The translations under genes and the position numbers were made by a program. Positions 1 to 8,735 of a stretch of 64,000 nucleotides of DNA are shown piece after piece. Within the stretch, counting starts at the first letter, position 1. The number at the start of each line of letters is the position of its first letter. The notes under the pieces are model-generated. The model did no database searches. It was not told where the DNA came from and worked only from the letters and a program-made list of their open reading frames with translations. The stretch spans positions 32,777 to 96,776 of the forward strand of contig NZ_AOIU01000034.1 in assembly GCF_000337455.1 (NCBI RefSeq). The letters run 5' to 3'. The DNA is from Halosimplex carlsbadense 2-9-1 (lineage in GTDB: Archaea; Halobacteriota; Halobacteria; Halobacteriales; Haloarculaceae).

Positions 1-187
1 CTCGCTGGATCGTCTTGATCCGCGCGATGGCCTTGCGGAGCTCCTTGATGCGACCCGGGTTTTCCGGGGCACCGCCCGCGGCCTTGACTGCTCGGTCGTT
101 CAGGAGTTCCGTCTCGAGCTCTTCGAGCTCCGACTCCCGCTCGGGGGGCGTCATGTCGCGGATCTCCTCGGTGTAGAGGACGGTCAT
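1..187 (-). CDS. rpmC: 50S ribosomal protein L29 (uL29), C-terminus cut by window edge
   Basis: Reading inward from 187 gives [20 protein letters not shown] followed by a helical, charged segment with [12 protein letters not shown], the two-helix hairpin of L29, a protein bound near the peptide exit tunnel on 23S rRNA. About 62 codons are present and the stop lies beyond base 1. Its ATG overlaps the TGA of rpsC (ATGA), so it is translationally coupled as the last visible gene of the S10-type operon. The identification rests on both sequence and its position after S3, the normal archaeal order. Confidence 0.93.
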   Translation of the reverse strand, partial: MTVLYTEEIRDMTPPERESELEELETELLNDRAVKAAGGAPENPGRIKELRKAIARIKTIQR

Positions 188-1143
188 TCGTCGTCACCCT
201 CCTCGCTGTCGGCGTCCGCCTCGGACTCGTCGTCCTCGGCGTCTTCCATCTCTTCGACGAGCTCCTCGGCTTCCGCCTCGGTCTCCTCGTCGAGCTCCTC
301 GTCGACGGCCTCGTCGAGGTCCTCGAGTTCCTCGTCGATGCCGTCGTCGTCGGGCACGTCCACGTCGTCGAACTCCTCGGTCTCCTCGGCGGCCTCTTCG
401 ATGACCTCCTCGTCGACGTCGGGCTCGGCCGACTCGTCGTCGGCCTCGGACTCGGCGACCGGCTCGCCGTCGCCCTCGTCGGGCTCGCCTTCGAGGAGCT
501 CCTCGACGGACTCGTCCTCGACGTCGGCGACGTAGTCCTCGACTTCCATGTCCTCGTAGACCTCGAAGTCGTCGGGGAGTTCGGCCTCGGGCGGGATGAT
601 CTTCACCTGCACGCCGATGGTACCGAGCTTCATGACCGCGGTGCCGACCCCGTGGTCGACGATGTTCTCGGCCGGCTCACCGTTGTGCTTGATGTACCCG
701 CGGTTGAACTTCTCCACGCGCGAGCGGGCGCCCGTGACCTTCCCCGAGAGGACGATCTCGGCGCCCTTCGCGCCGGACTCCATGATCCGGTCGATCGTGG
801 TGTGGCCGGCCTTGCGGAAGTACCAGCCGCGTTCGAGGGCGTTCGCCAGGCGGTCGGCGACGATCCGGGCGTTGAGGTCCGGCTCGTCGACCTCCTGGAC
901 GTCGACCTGCGGGTCCTCGAGGTCGAAGCGCTCCTCGAGCTCCGTCGTGACCTTGCGGATGTTCTTCCCGCCCTTGCCGATGACCATGCCGGGCTTTTCG
1001 GCTTTCAGGACGATCTGCGTGCCCATCGGGGTCTTGGCGACTTCCATGCCGCCGTAGCCCGCGCGGCCCAGCTCGTCGGCGAAGAACTCGTCGATCTGGG
1101 TGCGCTGGAGGCCGTCCTCGATGAACTGCTGTTCGTCCGCCAT
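184..1143 (-). CDS. rpsC: 30S ribosomal protein S3 (uS3) with long acidic tail
   Basis: 319 residues. The KH domain carries the [12 protein letters not shown] loop near residues 55-64 ([11 protein letters not shown]), followed by the S3 C-terminal domain to about residue 190. The rest, about 125 residues, is almost purely D/E-rich. S3 sits at the mRNA entry of the small subunit. Acidic tails are common on halophile ribosomal proteins, though this one is long. It overlaps L22 by one base upstream and L29 by four downstream. Start ATG at 1143 fits the family N-terminus ([13 protein letters not shown]). Confidence 0.97.
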   Translation of the reverse strand: MADEQQFIEDGLQRTQIDEFFADELGRAGYGGMEVAKTPMGTQIVLKAEKPGMVIGKGGKNIRKVTTELEERFDLEDPQVDVQEVDEPDLNARIVADRLANALERGWYFRKAGHTTIDRIMESGAKGAEIVLSGKVTGARSRVEKFNRGYIKHNGEPAENIVDHGVGTAVMKLGTIGVQVKIIPPEAELPDDFEVYEDMEVEDYVADVEDESVEELLEGEPDEGDGEPVAESEADDESAEPDVDEEVIEEAAEETEEFDDVDVPDDDGIDEELEDLDEAVDEELDEETEAEAEELVEEMEDAEDDESEADADSEEGDDE

Positions 1144-1610
1144 TACTGCTCCTCCTCCGGCTCTTCGAGGATCAACTCGACGTCGACCTGCGGGGAGTTC
1201 CAGGGGCTCGCGCGACCCATCGCGCGGGGCTTGCGGCCCTGGGACTCGCCGACCTTGTGGGCGGCGACGTGCATGATCTCCATGTTCTCGCCGTCGAAAC
1301 CCTGCTCGTCGGCGTTGCCGACGGCGTTCTCGAGCAGGTCGAGGAAGCCCTCGCTGGCCTTCTCGGGGTAGCGGCCGGCGTCCCAGCCGTCGATGTCGTT
1401 TCGGTGACCGACGCCCGAGTTGTGCTGGCGGAACGGCACCGACTGCTCTTCGTCGATGACCGCCTGCAGGTACTCGACGGCGTCGGCGGCCGTCTTGCCC
1501 TTGATCTCGCGGGCGATGGCCTTGCTGTGCTTGTGGCTCATCTGACGCTCCCGAAGCATCGCTTTCGCCGTGGTCTCCGGGTCGGCGTCGACTGAGTAGC
1601 TGATTCCCAT
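1143..1610 (-). CDS. rplV: 50S ribosomal protein L22 (uL22)
   Basis: 155 residues, the archaeal/eukaryal L17-type form of uL22: GISYSVDADPETTAKAML start, conserved REIKGKTAADAVEYLQ and the C-terminal hairpin region with GRKPRAMGRASPWNSPQ, which lines the exit tunnel and contacts 23S rRNA. It ends VELILEEPEEEQ, a short acidic tail. It sits one base after S19's stop, within the minus-strand ribosomal operon, and its TAA shares one base with the S3 start. Confidence 0.97.
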   Translation of the reverse strand: MGISYSVDADPETTAKAMLRERQMSHKHSKAIAREIKGKTAADAVEYLQAVIDEEQSVPFRQHNSGVGHRNDIDGWDAGRYPEKASEGFLDLLENAVGNADEQGFDGENMEIMHVAAHKVGESQGRKPRAMGRASPWNSPQVDVELILEEPEEEQ

Positions 1611-1611
1611 G

Positions 1612-2034
1612 TTATTTGAGCGGTACGAACTTCGAGGAACGCGTGGCCCCGATGCCGGCCTGGCCGTGCTCGACGGAGTTCCGTGTCAGCTGGAACTCGC
1701 CGAGGTAGTGACCGAGCATCTCCGGCTCGACCTTCACTCGCTCGAAGCTCTGACCGGTGTAGACGGCGAAGGTGATCCCGACCATCTCCGGCACGATCGG
1801 CATGTCGCGCAGATGCGTGCGGATGGGGTCGTTGGCCGTCTCCTCCTCGCCGGCTTCGCGAGCTTCCTCGAGCAGCTTCTCCTTCTCCACGGAGAGGCCG
1901 CGCGTGATACTTCGCCGCTGTCGAGCGGGCAGCAGTTCCGCGACGTCCTCCAGGCTCAGGTCCTGCAGTTCCTCAAGCGTGTGACCACGGTAGGTGAACT
2001 CACCTTCGTGGCCGATCTGGTATTCCGAACTCAT
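1612..2034 (-). CDS. rpsS: 30S ribosomal protein S19 (uS19)
   Basis: 140 residues. The C-terminal half has the family signature ([45 protein letters not shown] ending with SSKFVPLK). The first 55 residues form an archaeal N-terminal extension with [13 protein letters not shown] and [10 protein letters not shown]19 binds the head of the small subunit next to S13. Its ATG overlaps the TGA of the L2 gene (ATGA at 2031-2034), so translation is coupled to L2. Confidence 0.97.
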   Translation of the reverse strand: MSSEYQIGHEGEFTYRGHTLEELQDLSLEDVAELLPARQRRSITRGLSVEKEKLLEEAREAGEEETANDPIRTHLRDMPIVPEMVGITFAVYTGQSFERVKVEPEMLGHYLGEFQLTRNSVEHGQAGIGATRSSKFVPLK

Positions 2035-2753
2035 TTGTTGCCACCTCGGCCGGTACGGCGCGAGGAGATGTCACCCACCTTCCGGCCCGGCGGGGCGTCC
2101 CGCGAGACGGACTTGGGCTTGCCGGGGTGCTGGCGACCGCCCCCACCGAAGGGGTGGTCGACCGCGTTCATCGCGACACCACGAACGGTCGGGTACTTGG
2201 ACCCTCGCGATTTCATCTTGTGGTGTTTGTTGCCGGCCTTGACGAACGGCTTCTCCGTGCGGCCACCGCCGGCCACCACGCCGATCGTCGCTCGGCACTC
2301 CGGGTCCAGCCGCTTGGTCTCCCCCGACGGGAGCGTGACGACCGCGACGTTGCGGTCGTGGGTGAGCAGCTGGGCGTTGACGCCCGATGCGCGGGCGAAC
2401 TTCCCGCCGTCGCCGGGGTTGGCCTCGACGTTGCAGACGGGGATCCCCTCGGGGATCTCCGCCAGCGGGAGCGTGTTGCCCGGGGCGATCTCGGCGCTGA
2501 CGCCGACCTGGATGTGGTCACCGACGCCCACGCCCTCGGGGGCGAGGACGAGGCGCTGGTCGCCGTCCTCGAACTCGATGGCCGCGACGGGGGCCGAGCG
2601 GGCCGGGTCGTGTTCGATGTCCACGACGGTCCCGCCGATCACGTCGCCGTCCTCGACCGTCCGATGCGACAGCTCCGCCTTGTAGCGGTGCGACGGCGCC
2701 CGGAACGTCGAGGTGCCGCGACCGCGTCGTTGTCCCTGGATTCGTCGTCCCAT
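2031..2753 (-). CDS. rplB: 50S ribosomal protein L2 (uL2)
   Basis: 240 residues, archaeal length. The N-terminus [20 protein letters not shown] and the C-terminal [15 protein letters not shown] box contain the conserved His region that lies close to the peptidyl transferase centre. The protein nucleates 50S assembly and intersubunit bridge B7b. It is preceded two bases upstream by L23 and overlaps S19 by four bases. No truncation or odd composition is seen. Confidence 0.98.
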   Translation of the reverse strand: MGRRIQGQRRGRGTSTFRAPSHRYKAELSHRTVEDGDVIGGTVVDIEHDPARSAPVAAIEFEDGDQRLVLAPEGVGVGDHIQVGVSAEIAPGNTLPLAEIPEGIPVCNVEANPGDGGKFARASGVNAQLLTHDRNVAVVTLPSGETKRLDPECRATIGVVAGGGRTEKPFVKAGNKHHKMKSRGSKYPTVRGVAMNAVDHPFGGGGRQHPGKPKSVSRDAPPGRKVGDISSRRTGRGGNK

Positions 2754-2755
2754 GG

Positions 2756-3010
2756 TCAGAACACCCCAATCCGCGAGGCCACGTCCTCGGCCTCGTCGTC
2801 TTCCGAGAGCTCGACGTACGCCTTCTTCTCGCCGTCGGGCTGGACCTGCGTCGTCACGTTCACGACGGTGACGTCGAACTGCTCGGAGACCGCCTCGGCG
2901 ATCTCCGGCTTGCTCGCGTCGCCGGCGACGACGAACTGGAGCTTGTTCTGGAAGTCCAGGTCGTCCATCGCCTTCTCCGTCATGTTCGGGTACTTGATGA
3001 CCGAATTCAT
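2756..3010 (-). CDS. rplW: 50S ribosomal protein L23 (uL23)
   Basis: 84 residues, the compact archaeal form without the bacterial loop. MNSVIKYPNMTEKAMDDLD and the NKLQFVVAGDASKPEIAEAV / FDVTVVNVTTQVQPDGEKKA segments match the single-domain fold that sits at the tunnel exit and docks SRP and chaperones. The ATG overlaps the L4 TGA by four bases and L2 follows after two bases. Confidence 0.97.
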   Translation of the reverse strand: MNSVIKYPNMTEKAMDDLDFQNKLQFVVAGDASKPEIAEAVSEQFDVTVVNVTTQVQPDGEKKAYVELSEDDEAEDVASRIGVF

Positions 3011-3750
3011 CGCTCGGCCACCTCCGAGACGGCGGATTCAGTCCAGACCGTCAGGCGGCCGGCGTCGCCGCCGGGCGCCAGGTCCTCCGCGTTGACCTCG
3101 CGTGCGGTCGTCACGTCCGCGCCCGCGAGGTTGCGGGCGGCCGTCGAGGGCTCCTCGCTCGTCACGAAGAGGATCGACTTCGCGCGCTGGTACTTGCGCC
3201 CGCGGGTCGTCCCGCGGCCGGCGCGAATCGTCGCCTCGTCGGCGCGCTCGATGTCGGCGTCGACACCGAGGCTTTCGAGCACGTCGACGACTTCCTGAGT
3301 CTTCACGAGGTCCTCGAAGTCGTCGGAGACGACGAGGGGAAGCTCGGCGTCGTCGTCGAAGTCGTGGCCGCGCTCGGCCACCACGTCGGCGTCGGTCGTG
3401 GCCGCGATGGCCGACCGGACGCCGAGCTTCTTCTCTTTCGTGTTGATGTCGAGGCCCTGATCTTTCTCCTCTTTCGGCGGGTGCGCGCGGCGACCGCCGA
3501 CGGTCTGGGGGACGCGCGCCCCCTGGCCGTTCTCCCGGGGGACGTGGGCCATGCCGCGGCCGCTCCCCTGGGACTCGGCGGGCGTGCGCATCCCGGCGTA
3601 GTCGTCGGCTCCGTAGTCCTGCTTGCGGTTGGCCTGCGCGGCGTTGACGGCCTGCCGGATCAGGTCCGGGCGGAGGTCCGTCTCGAAGATGTCGGGGAGG
3701 TCGACGCTCCCGTCGTCGTCGCCGTTCAGGTCGCGTACTGTTGCTTCCAT
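3007..3750 (-). CDS. rpl4: 50S ribosomal protein L4 (uL4, archaeal L1e type)
   Basis: 247 residues. It opens MEATVRDLNGDDDGSVDLPDIF, then RPDLIRQAVNAAQANRKQDYG and the basic tunnel loop with GSGRGMAHVPR, RVPQTVGGRRAHPP, typical of archaeal and eukaryal L4. The C-terminal half (KTQEVVDVLESLG, ARNLAGADVTTAREVN, LTVWTESAV) completes the globular domain. The gene lies four bases after L3 and overlaps L23 by four. In bacteria L4 also regulates its operon; nothing visible tests that here. Confidence 0.97.
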   Translation of the reverse strand: MEATVRDLNGDDDGSVDLPDIFETDLRPDLIRQAVNAAQANRKQDYGADDYAGMRTPAESQGSGRGMAHVPRENGQGARVPQTVGGRRAHPPKEEKDQGLDINTKEKKLGVRSAIAATTDADVVAERGHDFDDDAELPLVVSDDFEDLVKTQEVVDVLESLGVDADIERADEATIRAGRGTTRGRKYQRAKSILFVTSEEPSTAARNLAGADVTTAREVNAEDLAPGGDAGRLTVWTESAVSEVAER

Positions 3751-3753
3751 ACG

Positions 3754-4803
3754 TTAGTCCTCCTGTGTGGTCGCGGCGGTCCCGCGCCCGCCCTGGTTGG
3801 ACTGGGTCGAGACGTACCGGACCTCGGGGTCGAGGCGCGGCTGGTCGTTCGGGCGGACCGCCGGCCGGAAGCGCACGACACGCTGGTCCGGACCGGGGAC
3901 CGAGCCCTTGACGAGCGTGTACGGCCCGTCGACCTCGCCGTAGTTGACGAAGCCGCCCTCGACGGTGGCGTCGGTGCCCTCACCGATGTCGATGAGGCGC
4001 TTGTTCAGTTCGGTGCGCTGGTGGTACCCGGTCTGGCCCTGCTGGGGGACCGTCGAGCGCACGCGCGAGGGGTTCCACGGACCGAGGTTGCCGATGCGTC
4101 GGCGCCAGCCCTGGCGGGCGTGTTTGCCCTTCCGCTTCTGGACGCCCCAGCGCTTGACGGGACCCTGGGTCCCTTTCCCCTTGGTGACCGCGGCCACGTC
4201 GGCGTACTCGCCGGCGCGGAACACGTCGGTCATCGAGTGCTCGCCGCCCTCTGCGACGAGGTCGAGCCCGAAGTCGAGGCGGTCCGAAAGGGAGCCGCCG
4301 CCGACTCGGGTCTCCATGACCTCGGGCTTCTTGCGCGGGACGCCGGCGATGTCGGTGGGGACGGTGTGCGTGATGACGCGCACGTCGCCCAGGTCGCCGG
4401 CCTCGTGTGCTTGTCGGATCTGTTCCTCTGCGGCGTCAGCGTCGTGGTCCTCCGGTACGTCGAGGGTCCGGTCGAGCTCACCGTGGAACTCGTCGGCCCA
4501 CACTTCCGTGAGGGGACGCTGGCCGTACGGCGTGTCTTCGTAGGCTCGGAGCGCGACCGCACGCAGCGGCGGCGTCTCGATGACCGTCACCGGGACGGTC
4601 TCCTCCATCCCCTCGCGGGGGGAGTCGGGCTCGTCGTTGATCAGCACGACGTGTGTCATGCCGGCCTTGTAGCCGGCGAAGCCCTGGAGACCCGGCTGGC
4701 CGTCGTCGTCGGGCCAGCTGTTGAACCGCGGGGTCTCACTCGCCGCTCGCGTACGCGGGCCGAAGCCCAGCGAGCCTTTGCGTGGTCTGTTCTTTCCTGG
4801 CAT
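3754..4803 (-). CDS. rplC: 50S ribosomal protein L3 (uL3)
   Basis: 349 residues, archaeal/eukaryal length. Recognised by MPGKNRPRKGSLGFGPR, the KAGMTHVVLIND strand, TKGKGTQGPVKRWGVQK with HARQGWRRRIGNLGPWNPSR (the loop that reaches the peptidyl transferase centre) and QQGQTGYHQRTELNKR. L3 is an early-assembly 23S-binding protein. It follows the SPOUT methyltransferase by five bases and is the first ribosomal protein gene of the operon. Confidence 0.98.
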   Translation of the reverse strand: MPGKNRPRKGSLGFGPRTRAASETPRFNSWPDDDGQPGLQGFAGYKAGMTHVVLINDEPDSPREGMEETVPVTVIETPPLRAVALRAYEDTPYGQRPLTEVWADEFHGELDRTLDVPEDHDADAAEEQIRQAHEAGDLGDVRVITHTVPTDIAGVPRKKPEVMETRVGGGSLSDRLDFGLDLVAEGGEHSMTDVFRAGEYADVAAVTKGKGTQGPVKRWGVQKRKGKHARQGWRRRIGNLGPWNPSRVRSTVPQQGQTGYHQRTELNKRLIDIGEGTDATVEGGFVNYGEVDGPYTLVKGSVPGPDQRVVRFRPAVRPNDQPRLDPEVRYVSTQSNQGGRGTAATTQED

Positions 4804-4808
4804 GTGTC

Positions 4809-5723
4809 TTACCTCGTCAGCCTGAGGGGCGCGAGGGTGGCGAACACCGCTTCCTCCGTTCGCACGACCTCGCTTCCCTGGTTCGGAACCGTATTGAGCC
4901 AGAGGTCGAACCTGTCGTCGCCTGTCTCCGCCGCGACGGTGTCCGGGTCCTCGCCGAGGATGGGGGGGAGCCCCCGCTCGGGCGCACCGAAGGCGACTGT
5001 CAGGTCACCCAGGGGCGCCGCCTCGTCGTCGGATGCGTCAGATTCGTCGGATCCGCCCGTCTCGACACCGGATGCGTTCCCATCGTCTCCGCCACGAAGC
5101 CGTTCGACCAGCTGGTCGAGCTTCGTGACGGTCAGCTCCTCGCCGTAGCGAGAGGCCGCGATGGTCAGCCCGGCGTCCGGACGCGCGAGTGCGTCGTCGA
5201 TATCGGTCGAGTCGACGACGAACCCTGCCGCGGGCTCGTCGACGAGCTTCGCCCGTACCGGTCGTCGCGAAGAGACCCTGACGGAGACGCGCTCCCCCTC
5301 CCCGACCTCCATTCCGGAGGGCACGGGGAGCGAGACTGGGTGTTGCAGGCCGCAATTGACCCGTACGCGTTCATCAGCACCGACCTCGGTCACGATTCCC
5401 TGTCTTAACGACCCCGATTCGTCCGAACCGGAGCCGGTCCATGAGCGGACCCGGAGCGCCGGCAGGACCCCCGCGTACTCTAGCTCGCCCCGCCTGTCCC
5501 ATACCTCCTTTCGGAGGTAGGGGGGTGTGGCGGCGTACCGCAGCACCGTTTCGACGAACCCGGCACCTCGTTTCTCGACCCCGTCGGGGTCGGGATAGAC
5601 CGTCAGGCGGTCCACCCGGAAGATCGCTGCCGCGCGGGCCACGTAACCGACTTTGCGAGTGGCCTCGCGTTTGTCTTCGGCCTCCCGGGTGAGGGATGCC
5701 GGCACGAGCACGCTGGTGGTCAT
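4809..5723 (-). CDS. SPOUT-fold putative RNA methyltransferase (COG2106 type)
   Basis: 304 residues. The N-terminal part (SLTREAEDKREATRKVGYVARAAAIFRVDRLTVYPD) and the LRYAATPPYLRK motif, a central OB-like insert (about residues 90-170) and the C-terminal knot region (TVAFGAPERGLPPILG, FDLWLNTVPNQGSEVVRTEEAV) match the archaeal/eukaryal COG2106 family, usually annotated as RNA uridine N3 methyltransferases that use SAM. The exact target is not shown by the sequence. It is the first gene of the operon, immediately before L3, a placement conserved in archaea. An acidic Ser/Asp-rich insert lies near residues 215-235. Confidence 0.87.
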   Translation of the reverse strand: MTTSVLVPASLTREAEDKREATRKVGYVARAAAIFRVDRLTVYPDPDGVEKRGAGFVETVLRYAATPPYLRKEVWDRRGELEYAGVLPALRVRSWTGSGSDESGSLRQGIVTEVGADERVRVNCGLQHPVSLPVPSGMEVGEGERVSVRVSSRRPVRAKLVDEPAAGFVVDSTDIDDALARPDAGLTIAASRYGEELTVTKLDQLVERLRGGDDGNASGVETGGSDESDASDDEAAPLGDLTVAFGAPERGLPPILGEDPDTVAAETGDDRFDLWLNTVPNQGSEVVRTEEAVFATLAPLRLTR

Positions 5724-5779
5724 GCCGTGACGCTTCCGCGCCGCGCCACTAGACTGTAGCGATACATCCCCAGCCCACC

Positions 5780-5789
5780 CTTAAAAAAA
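5780..5789 (-). promoter_or_regulatory. TATA-like box of the ribosomal operon
   Basis: On the minus strand the run of seven T continues as TTTTTTTAAG, a good haloarchaeal TATA element about 60 nt before the ATG at 5723. A start site about 25 nt downstream would leave a 5' leader of about 30-35 nt, unusual among the leaderless genes of this window. The same T-run ends the hairpin of the upstream terminator. Confidence 0.55.
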
Positions 5790-5806
5790 GCGCGCTTCAC
5801 GCGCGC
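5783..5806 (-). terminator. GC hairpin plus T-run
   Basis: Minus strand: GCGCGC, loop GTGAA, GCGCGC, then seven T. It looks like an intrinsic terminator for transcription coming from the small zinc-finger gene at 5949-6071, while the T-run doubles as the TATA box of the ribosomal operon. Confidence 0.55.
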
Positions 5807-5948
5807 GGAGGAGAGGCCTTCACATGGCCACCGTTCACACATACGCCGCTCGAAGCCCTTCGATACTCACCGGGTGGTCGCCGGGTGGCGTCGAGGTAGA
5901 TATCGCCGTGACCGGCAGTCGAGTGCGCACGTCGTGCGTCCGGGTCGG

Positions 5949-6071
5949 TCAGTCGTGGCTCGGTATCGTCTCGTCGCAGACCGGGCAGCTACCCCGCCCC
6001 TGCCCGGCGTCGAGATCGTTCGGCTGGCCTGTCCACCCGCAGACTGGACACTGAACTGGGTCGCCCGGCAT
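5949..6071 (-). CDS. small zinc-finger protein, two CPxC motifs
   Basis: 40 residues starting MPGDPVQCPVCGWTGQPNDL and ending CPVCDETIPSHD. Two CPVC knuckles spaced about 21 residues apart can bind one zinc, the pattern of the small CPxCG zinc fingers frequent in haloarchaea; partners are unknown. The start is the ATG directly before the first knuckle; the longer frame upstream (to 6161) lacks similarity to anything recognisable. It stands between the tRNA-Gly and the ribosomal operon promoter. Confidence 0.72.
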   Translation of the reverse strand: MPGDPVQCPVCGWTGQPNDLDAGQGRGSCPVCDETIPSHD

Positions 6072-6269
6072 AACGCGTATGCACACGCGTCGCCGGTCGG
6101 AAAAGCGTGGTGTCGGTCCGACGAGTGACCCTGGCTGGCCCCGATAATCGACAGGGGGCACGCCGGTCCCAGCGAACGGTCCGACCGTTTCGGAAGTCTT
6201 TTATCCCTATCCGCCACTCGATTATGATGTGAGGCGCGCCGGGTCGACCGGTGGACGCCGAACGTGCAT

Positions 6270-6340
6270 GCGACGGTGGTGTAGTGGTATCACAGGACCC
6301 TGCCACGGTCCTAACGCGAGTTCAAATCTCGCCCGTCGCA
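6270..6340 (+). tRNA. tRNA-Gly (GCC)
   Basis: 71 nt cloverleaf without intron. Acceptor GCGACGG (6270-6276) pairs CCGTCGC (6333-6339) with discriminator A at 6340. Anticodon stem GGACC/GGTCC (6295-6299, 6307-6311) encloses loop CTGCCAC with anticodon GCC at 6302-6304. T arm is GCGAG-TTCAAAT-CTCGC. CCA is not encoded. A TTTTATC box at about 6199 is a possible promoter element. Just downstream CGAGCAC...GTGCTCG (6361-6384) could form a hairpin. Confidence 0.97.
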
Positions 6341-6564
6341 CTTCTTCCGCGAACTACCCGGCGAGCACTGCGTCGCGCGTGCTCGTCTCCGTTCGCTACG
6401 TCGCGAGCCGCGCTCCCGTCGTCACGCCTCTCCCGCGAGCGCGTCCCGGAGGGGTCTCCTCGGCGGACCACGGCGAGTGAGCTATCGTAACAAGTTCCCT
6501 ACCGCCGACAGGAGAGAGTAGTCGCTCTTTACGCCGACCGGGACGCCGGGGCCGTGACCGAGTG

Positions 6565-6738
6565 TCAGTCCGCGCTCCGGGCGGTTCGAGCGTCGTTTCG
6601 GATCTCGGCCTTTCGGTCTTCGATGGCGCCTTCGAGCGCGGCGCGCAGGTCGACGCCGGTCGCCTCGTCCAGCGCCTGTTGCAGTTTCGCGAGCGTCTCG
6701 TCCTCGTCGTAGGAGGGCGAGTCCGGTAAGCTCGTCAT
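6565..6738 (-). CDS. small conserved-looking haloarchaeal protein, function unknown
   Basis: 57 residues: MTSLPDSPSYDEDETLAKLQ, then LDEATGVDLRAALEGAIEDRKAEIRNDARTA. It is acidic, highly helical, possibly an antiparallel helical hairpin, with no Cys and no membrane segment. The start chosen is the ATG at 6738; an A/T-rich box (about 6755-6775) lies about 25 nt further upstream, consistent with a leaderless message. No family is recognised. Composition and start context argue for a real gene. Confidence 0.6.
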   Translation of the reverse strand: MTSLPDSPSYDEDETLAKLQQALDEATGVDLRAALEGAIEDRKAEIRNDARTARSAD

Positions 6739-6889
6739 ACCGTACGAACATCTGAGTTCAGTACTTAACCTTTCGGTCTGAATATCTCGATTGAGAACTC
6801 CGCAACCAGTGGGCAGGCACTCGGTCTCTGCGGCGTCGAGCGGTCGCTGCAGCGGAGAACCTTTGGCCCGCGCTGGCGTAGGTCTGACT

Positions 6890-7207
6890 ATGACGGTTAT
6901 CGGGTTCCTGAGCGTCGCACCGGTCGTCGAGGGGAGCATGTCCGAGGAAGTCGCGAAGGCCGTCGCGGCGCTCGACGACTTCGACGTGGGGTACGAGACG
7001 ACGCCGATGGGGACGGTCATCGAGGCCGACGACTCCGCGGAGCTGTTCGCCGCCGCTGGGGCGGCCCACGAAGCGGTCGACGGCGACCGCGTGAGCACGT
7101 TCCTCAAGGTCGACGACAAGCGGACGGTCGACCAGGCGGCCAGCGAGAAGGTCGACGCCGTCGAGGAACACCTGGGACGCGAGGCCAGGCGAGAGCGCAC
7201 CGAGTGA
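6890..7207 (+). CDS. MTH1187-type thiamine-binding-like protein (DUF77)
   Basis: 105 residues beginning MTVIGFLSVAPVVEGSMSEE, with VGYETTPMGTVIEAD and VSTFLKVDDKRTVDQAASEKV, the ferredoxin-like beta-alpha-beta fold of the MTH1187/YkoF family. Members bind thiamine or related ligands; ligand use here is inferred. ATG at 6890 is preferred to in-frame upstream codons because the family begins at the first beta strand. The mch gene follows on the same strand after about 85 nt. Confidence 0.82.
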   Translation: MTVIGFLSVAPVVEGSMSEEVAKAVAALDDFDVGYETTPMGTVIEADDSAELFAAAGAAHEAVDGDRVSTFLKVDDKRTVDQAASEKVDAVEEHLGREARRERTE

Positions 7208-7293
7208 GCCGAGGCGGCCCGGTCGCCGGTGCGGTCCGGGCGGCCGCGACGGCGAACCGAAGACCGAAGTCCCAGCGGCGTGGATGGCGGGGC

Positions 7294-8226
7294 ATGGAGA
7301 GTCTCAACCGGACCGCGACGGATCTGGTCGACGAAGCGCTGGACTTCGCCGACGAGCTGAACGTCGCGGCCCATCAGCTGGACAGCGAGGCGCTGGTCGT
7401 CGACTTCGGCGTCGACGTGCCCGGCGGCGTCGAGGCGGGGATGATGCTCGCGGAGATACAGACCGCCGGGCTGGCGACCGTCCAGAGCAGCCTGGAGGAG
7501 GTGGCCGGCGCGCCGCTGACACACGTCGAGCTGTCGACCGACCACCCCGCGATGGCGCTGCTGTGCTCGCAGAAGGCGGGCTGGGAACTCAGCGTCGATG
7601 GCTTCGAGGGGCTGGGCAGCGGTCCCGCCCGTGCGCTCGTCGCCGAGGAGGAGGAGTTCCAGCGGGTCGGCTATCGCGACGACTTCGAGTTCGCCGTCCT
7701 CGCGGTCGAGACGGAGACGGTTCCCGACGAGGCCGTGATCGAGCACGTCGCCGAGCGGGCAGGCGTCTCCGAGAGCGGCGTGTTCGTCCAGGCGTTCTCG
7801 ACGGCCAGTCTCACCGGCAGCGTCGCGATGGCGGCCCGCGCGGCCGAACTCGCGGCCTTCCGGCTCTCAGAGTTGGGCTACGACCCGCTCGATATCCTCT
7901 CGGTCAACGGGTCGGCGCCGGTGGCGCCGGTCGCCGACGACGAGGAGACGGCCATCGCGCGGACGAACGACGCGCTGGCCTACGGCGGCCAGGCCCACCT
8001 GGTCGTCGACGAGCCGTTCGACCGCTTCGACGAGGTGCCCTCGACCGCGACCGACGAGTACGACACGCCGTTCGCCGAGATCTTCGCCGACGCCGACTGG
8101 GACTTCTTCGAGGTGCCCGAGTCCGTGTTCGCGCCCGCGCAGGTGACCATCGACGTGGTCGGCGGCGACACGCACGTCCTCGGCGACGTGAACGACGAGC
8201 GCCTCGCCGAGAGCTTCGGCCTCTAG
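7294..8226 (+). CDS. mch: methenyltetrahydromethanopterin cyclohydrolase
   Basis: 310 residues matching Mch: MESLNRTATDLVDEALDFAD, the GAPLTHVELSTDHPAMALLC segment, GSGPARALV and the C-terminal part. The enzyme converts 5,10-methenyl to N5-formyl tetrahydromethanopterin; in non-methanogenic haloarchaea it presumably serves folate-like C1 transfer. Start at ATG 7294, just before the conserved N-terminus. The next gene starts two bases after the stop, so the two form a transcription unit. Confidence 0.9.
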   Translation: MESLNRTATDLVDEALDFADELNVAAHQLDSEALVVDFGVDVPGGVEAGMMLAEIQTAGLATVQSSLEEVAGAPLTHVELSTDHPAMALLCSQKAGWELSVDGFEGLGSGPARALVAEEEEFQRVGYRDDFEFAVLAVETETVPDEAVIEHVAERAGVSESGVFVQAFSTASLTGSVAMAARAAELAAFRLSELGYDPLDILSVNGSAPVAPVADDEETAIARTNDALAYGGQAHLVVDEPFDRFDEVPSTATDEYDTPFAEIFADADWDFFEVPESVFAPAQVTIDVVGGDTHVLGDVNDERLAESFGL

Positions 8227-8227
8227 C

Positions 8228-8716
8228 GTGCGCTACAAGATCGTGCCCCCGGTTCGGGACCCGGCGTTCCTCGCCGCCGCCCAGCGCGCCGTCCCGCTGG
8301 TCCCGGGGACGGTCGAGGACTGCTGTCTCCGGATCGTCGACGAGACGGATGCGCCCTCGCGGGACGCCGCCAGGGAGTACCTGACCTTCCTCGAGGCGCT
8401 CGAACTCGTCGAGGAAACGTCGCGGGGGTTCGAGCGGCGTCGGGTCGATGTCGAAGCGGTGGACCTGGGCGACGCCTTTGAGCGCCGGGTGTTCGGCGCG
8501 CACGAACTGCTCGACGCGCTTCGCGAGGCCGAGTCGCTGACCGTCGAGGAGGCGTTCGACGAACTTCGCGAGCACGTCCCACGGTGGGAGCGCGACCGCC
8601 ACACCGACTGGGAGGCCGAGTGGCGCGAGCGAACGGAGCGGCTGCTCAACTGGTGCGTGACGTTCGACCTCGCGGTCCGCGACGGCGACCGCTATCGTCC
8701 GGCCGGCCTGTCGTAG
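8228..8716 (+). CDS. conserved haloarchaeal protein, probable winged-helix-like
   Basis: 162 residues from a GTG two bases after mch. It opens RYKIVPPVRDPAFLAAAQRA and contains RDAAREYLTFLEALELVEET, a helix pair ending in a strand like a wing, and a Trp-rich segment (PRWERDRHTDWEAEWRERTE). No catalytic motif is visible. The tight linkage to mch suggests co-expression. DNA binding is only inferred from the helix pattern. Confidence 0.72.
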   Translation: MRYKIVPPVRDPAFLAAAQRAVPLVPGTVEDCCLRIVDETDAPSRDAAREYLTFLEALELVEETSRGFERRRVDVEAVDLGDAFERRVFGAHELLDALREAESLTVEEAFDELREHVPRWERDRHTDWEAEWRERTERLLNWCVTFDLAVRDGDRYRPAGLS

Positions 8717-8735
8717 ACGCGTTCGCTCGGATCGA

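Noticed and set aside
3364..5148. 594-codon + strand frame across L4/L3
   Set aside because: Antisense to well-identified ribosomal genes, no start context.
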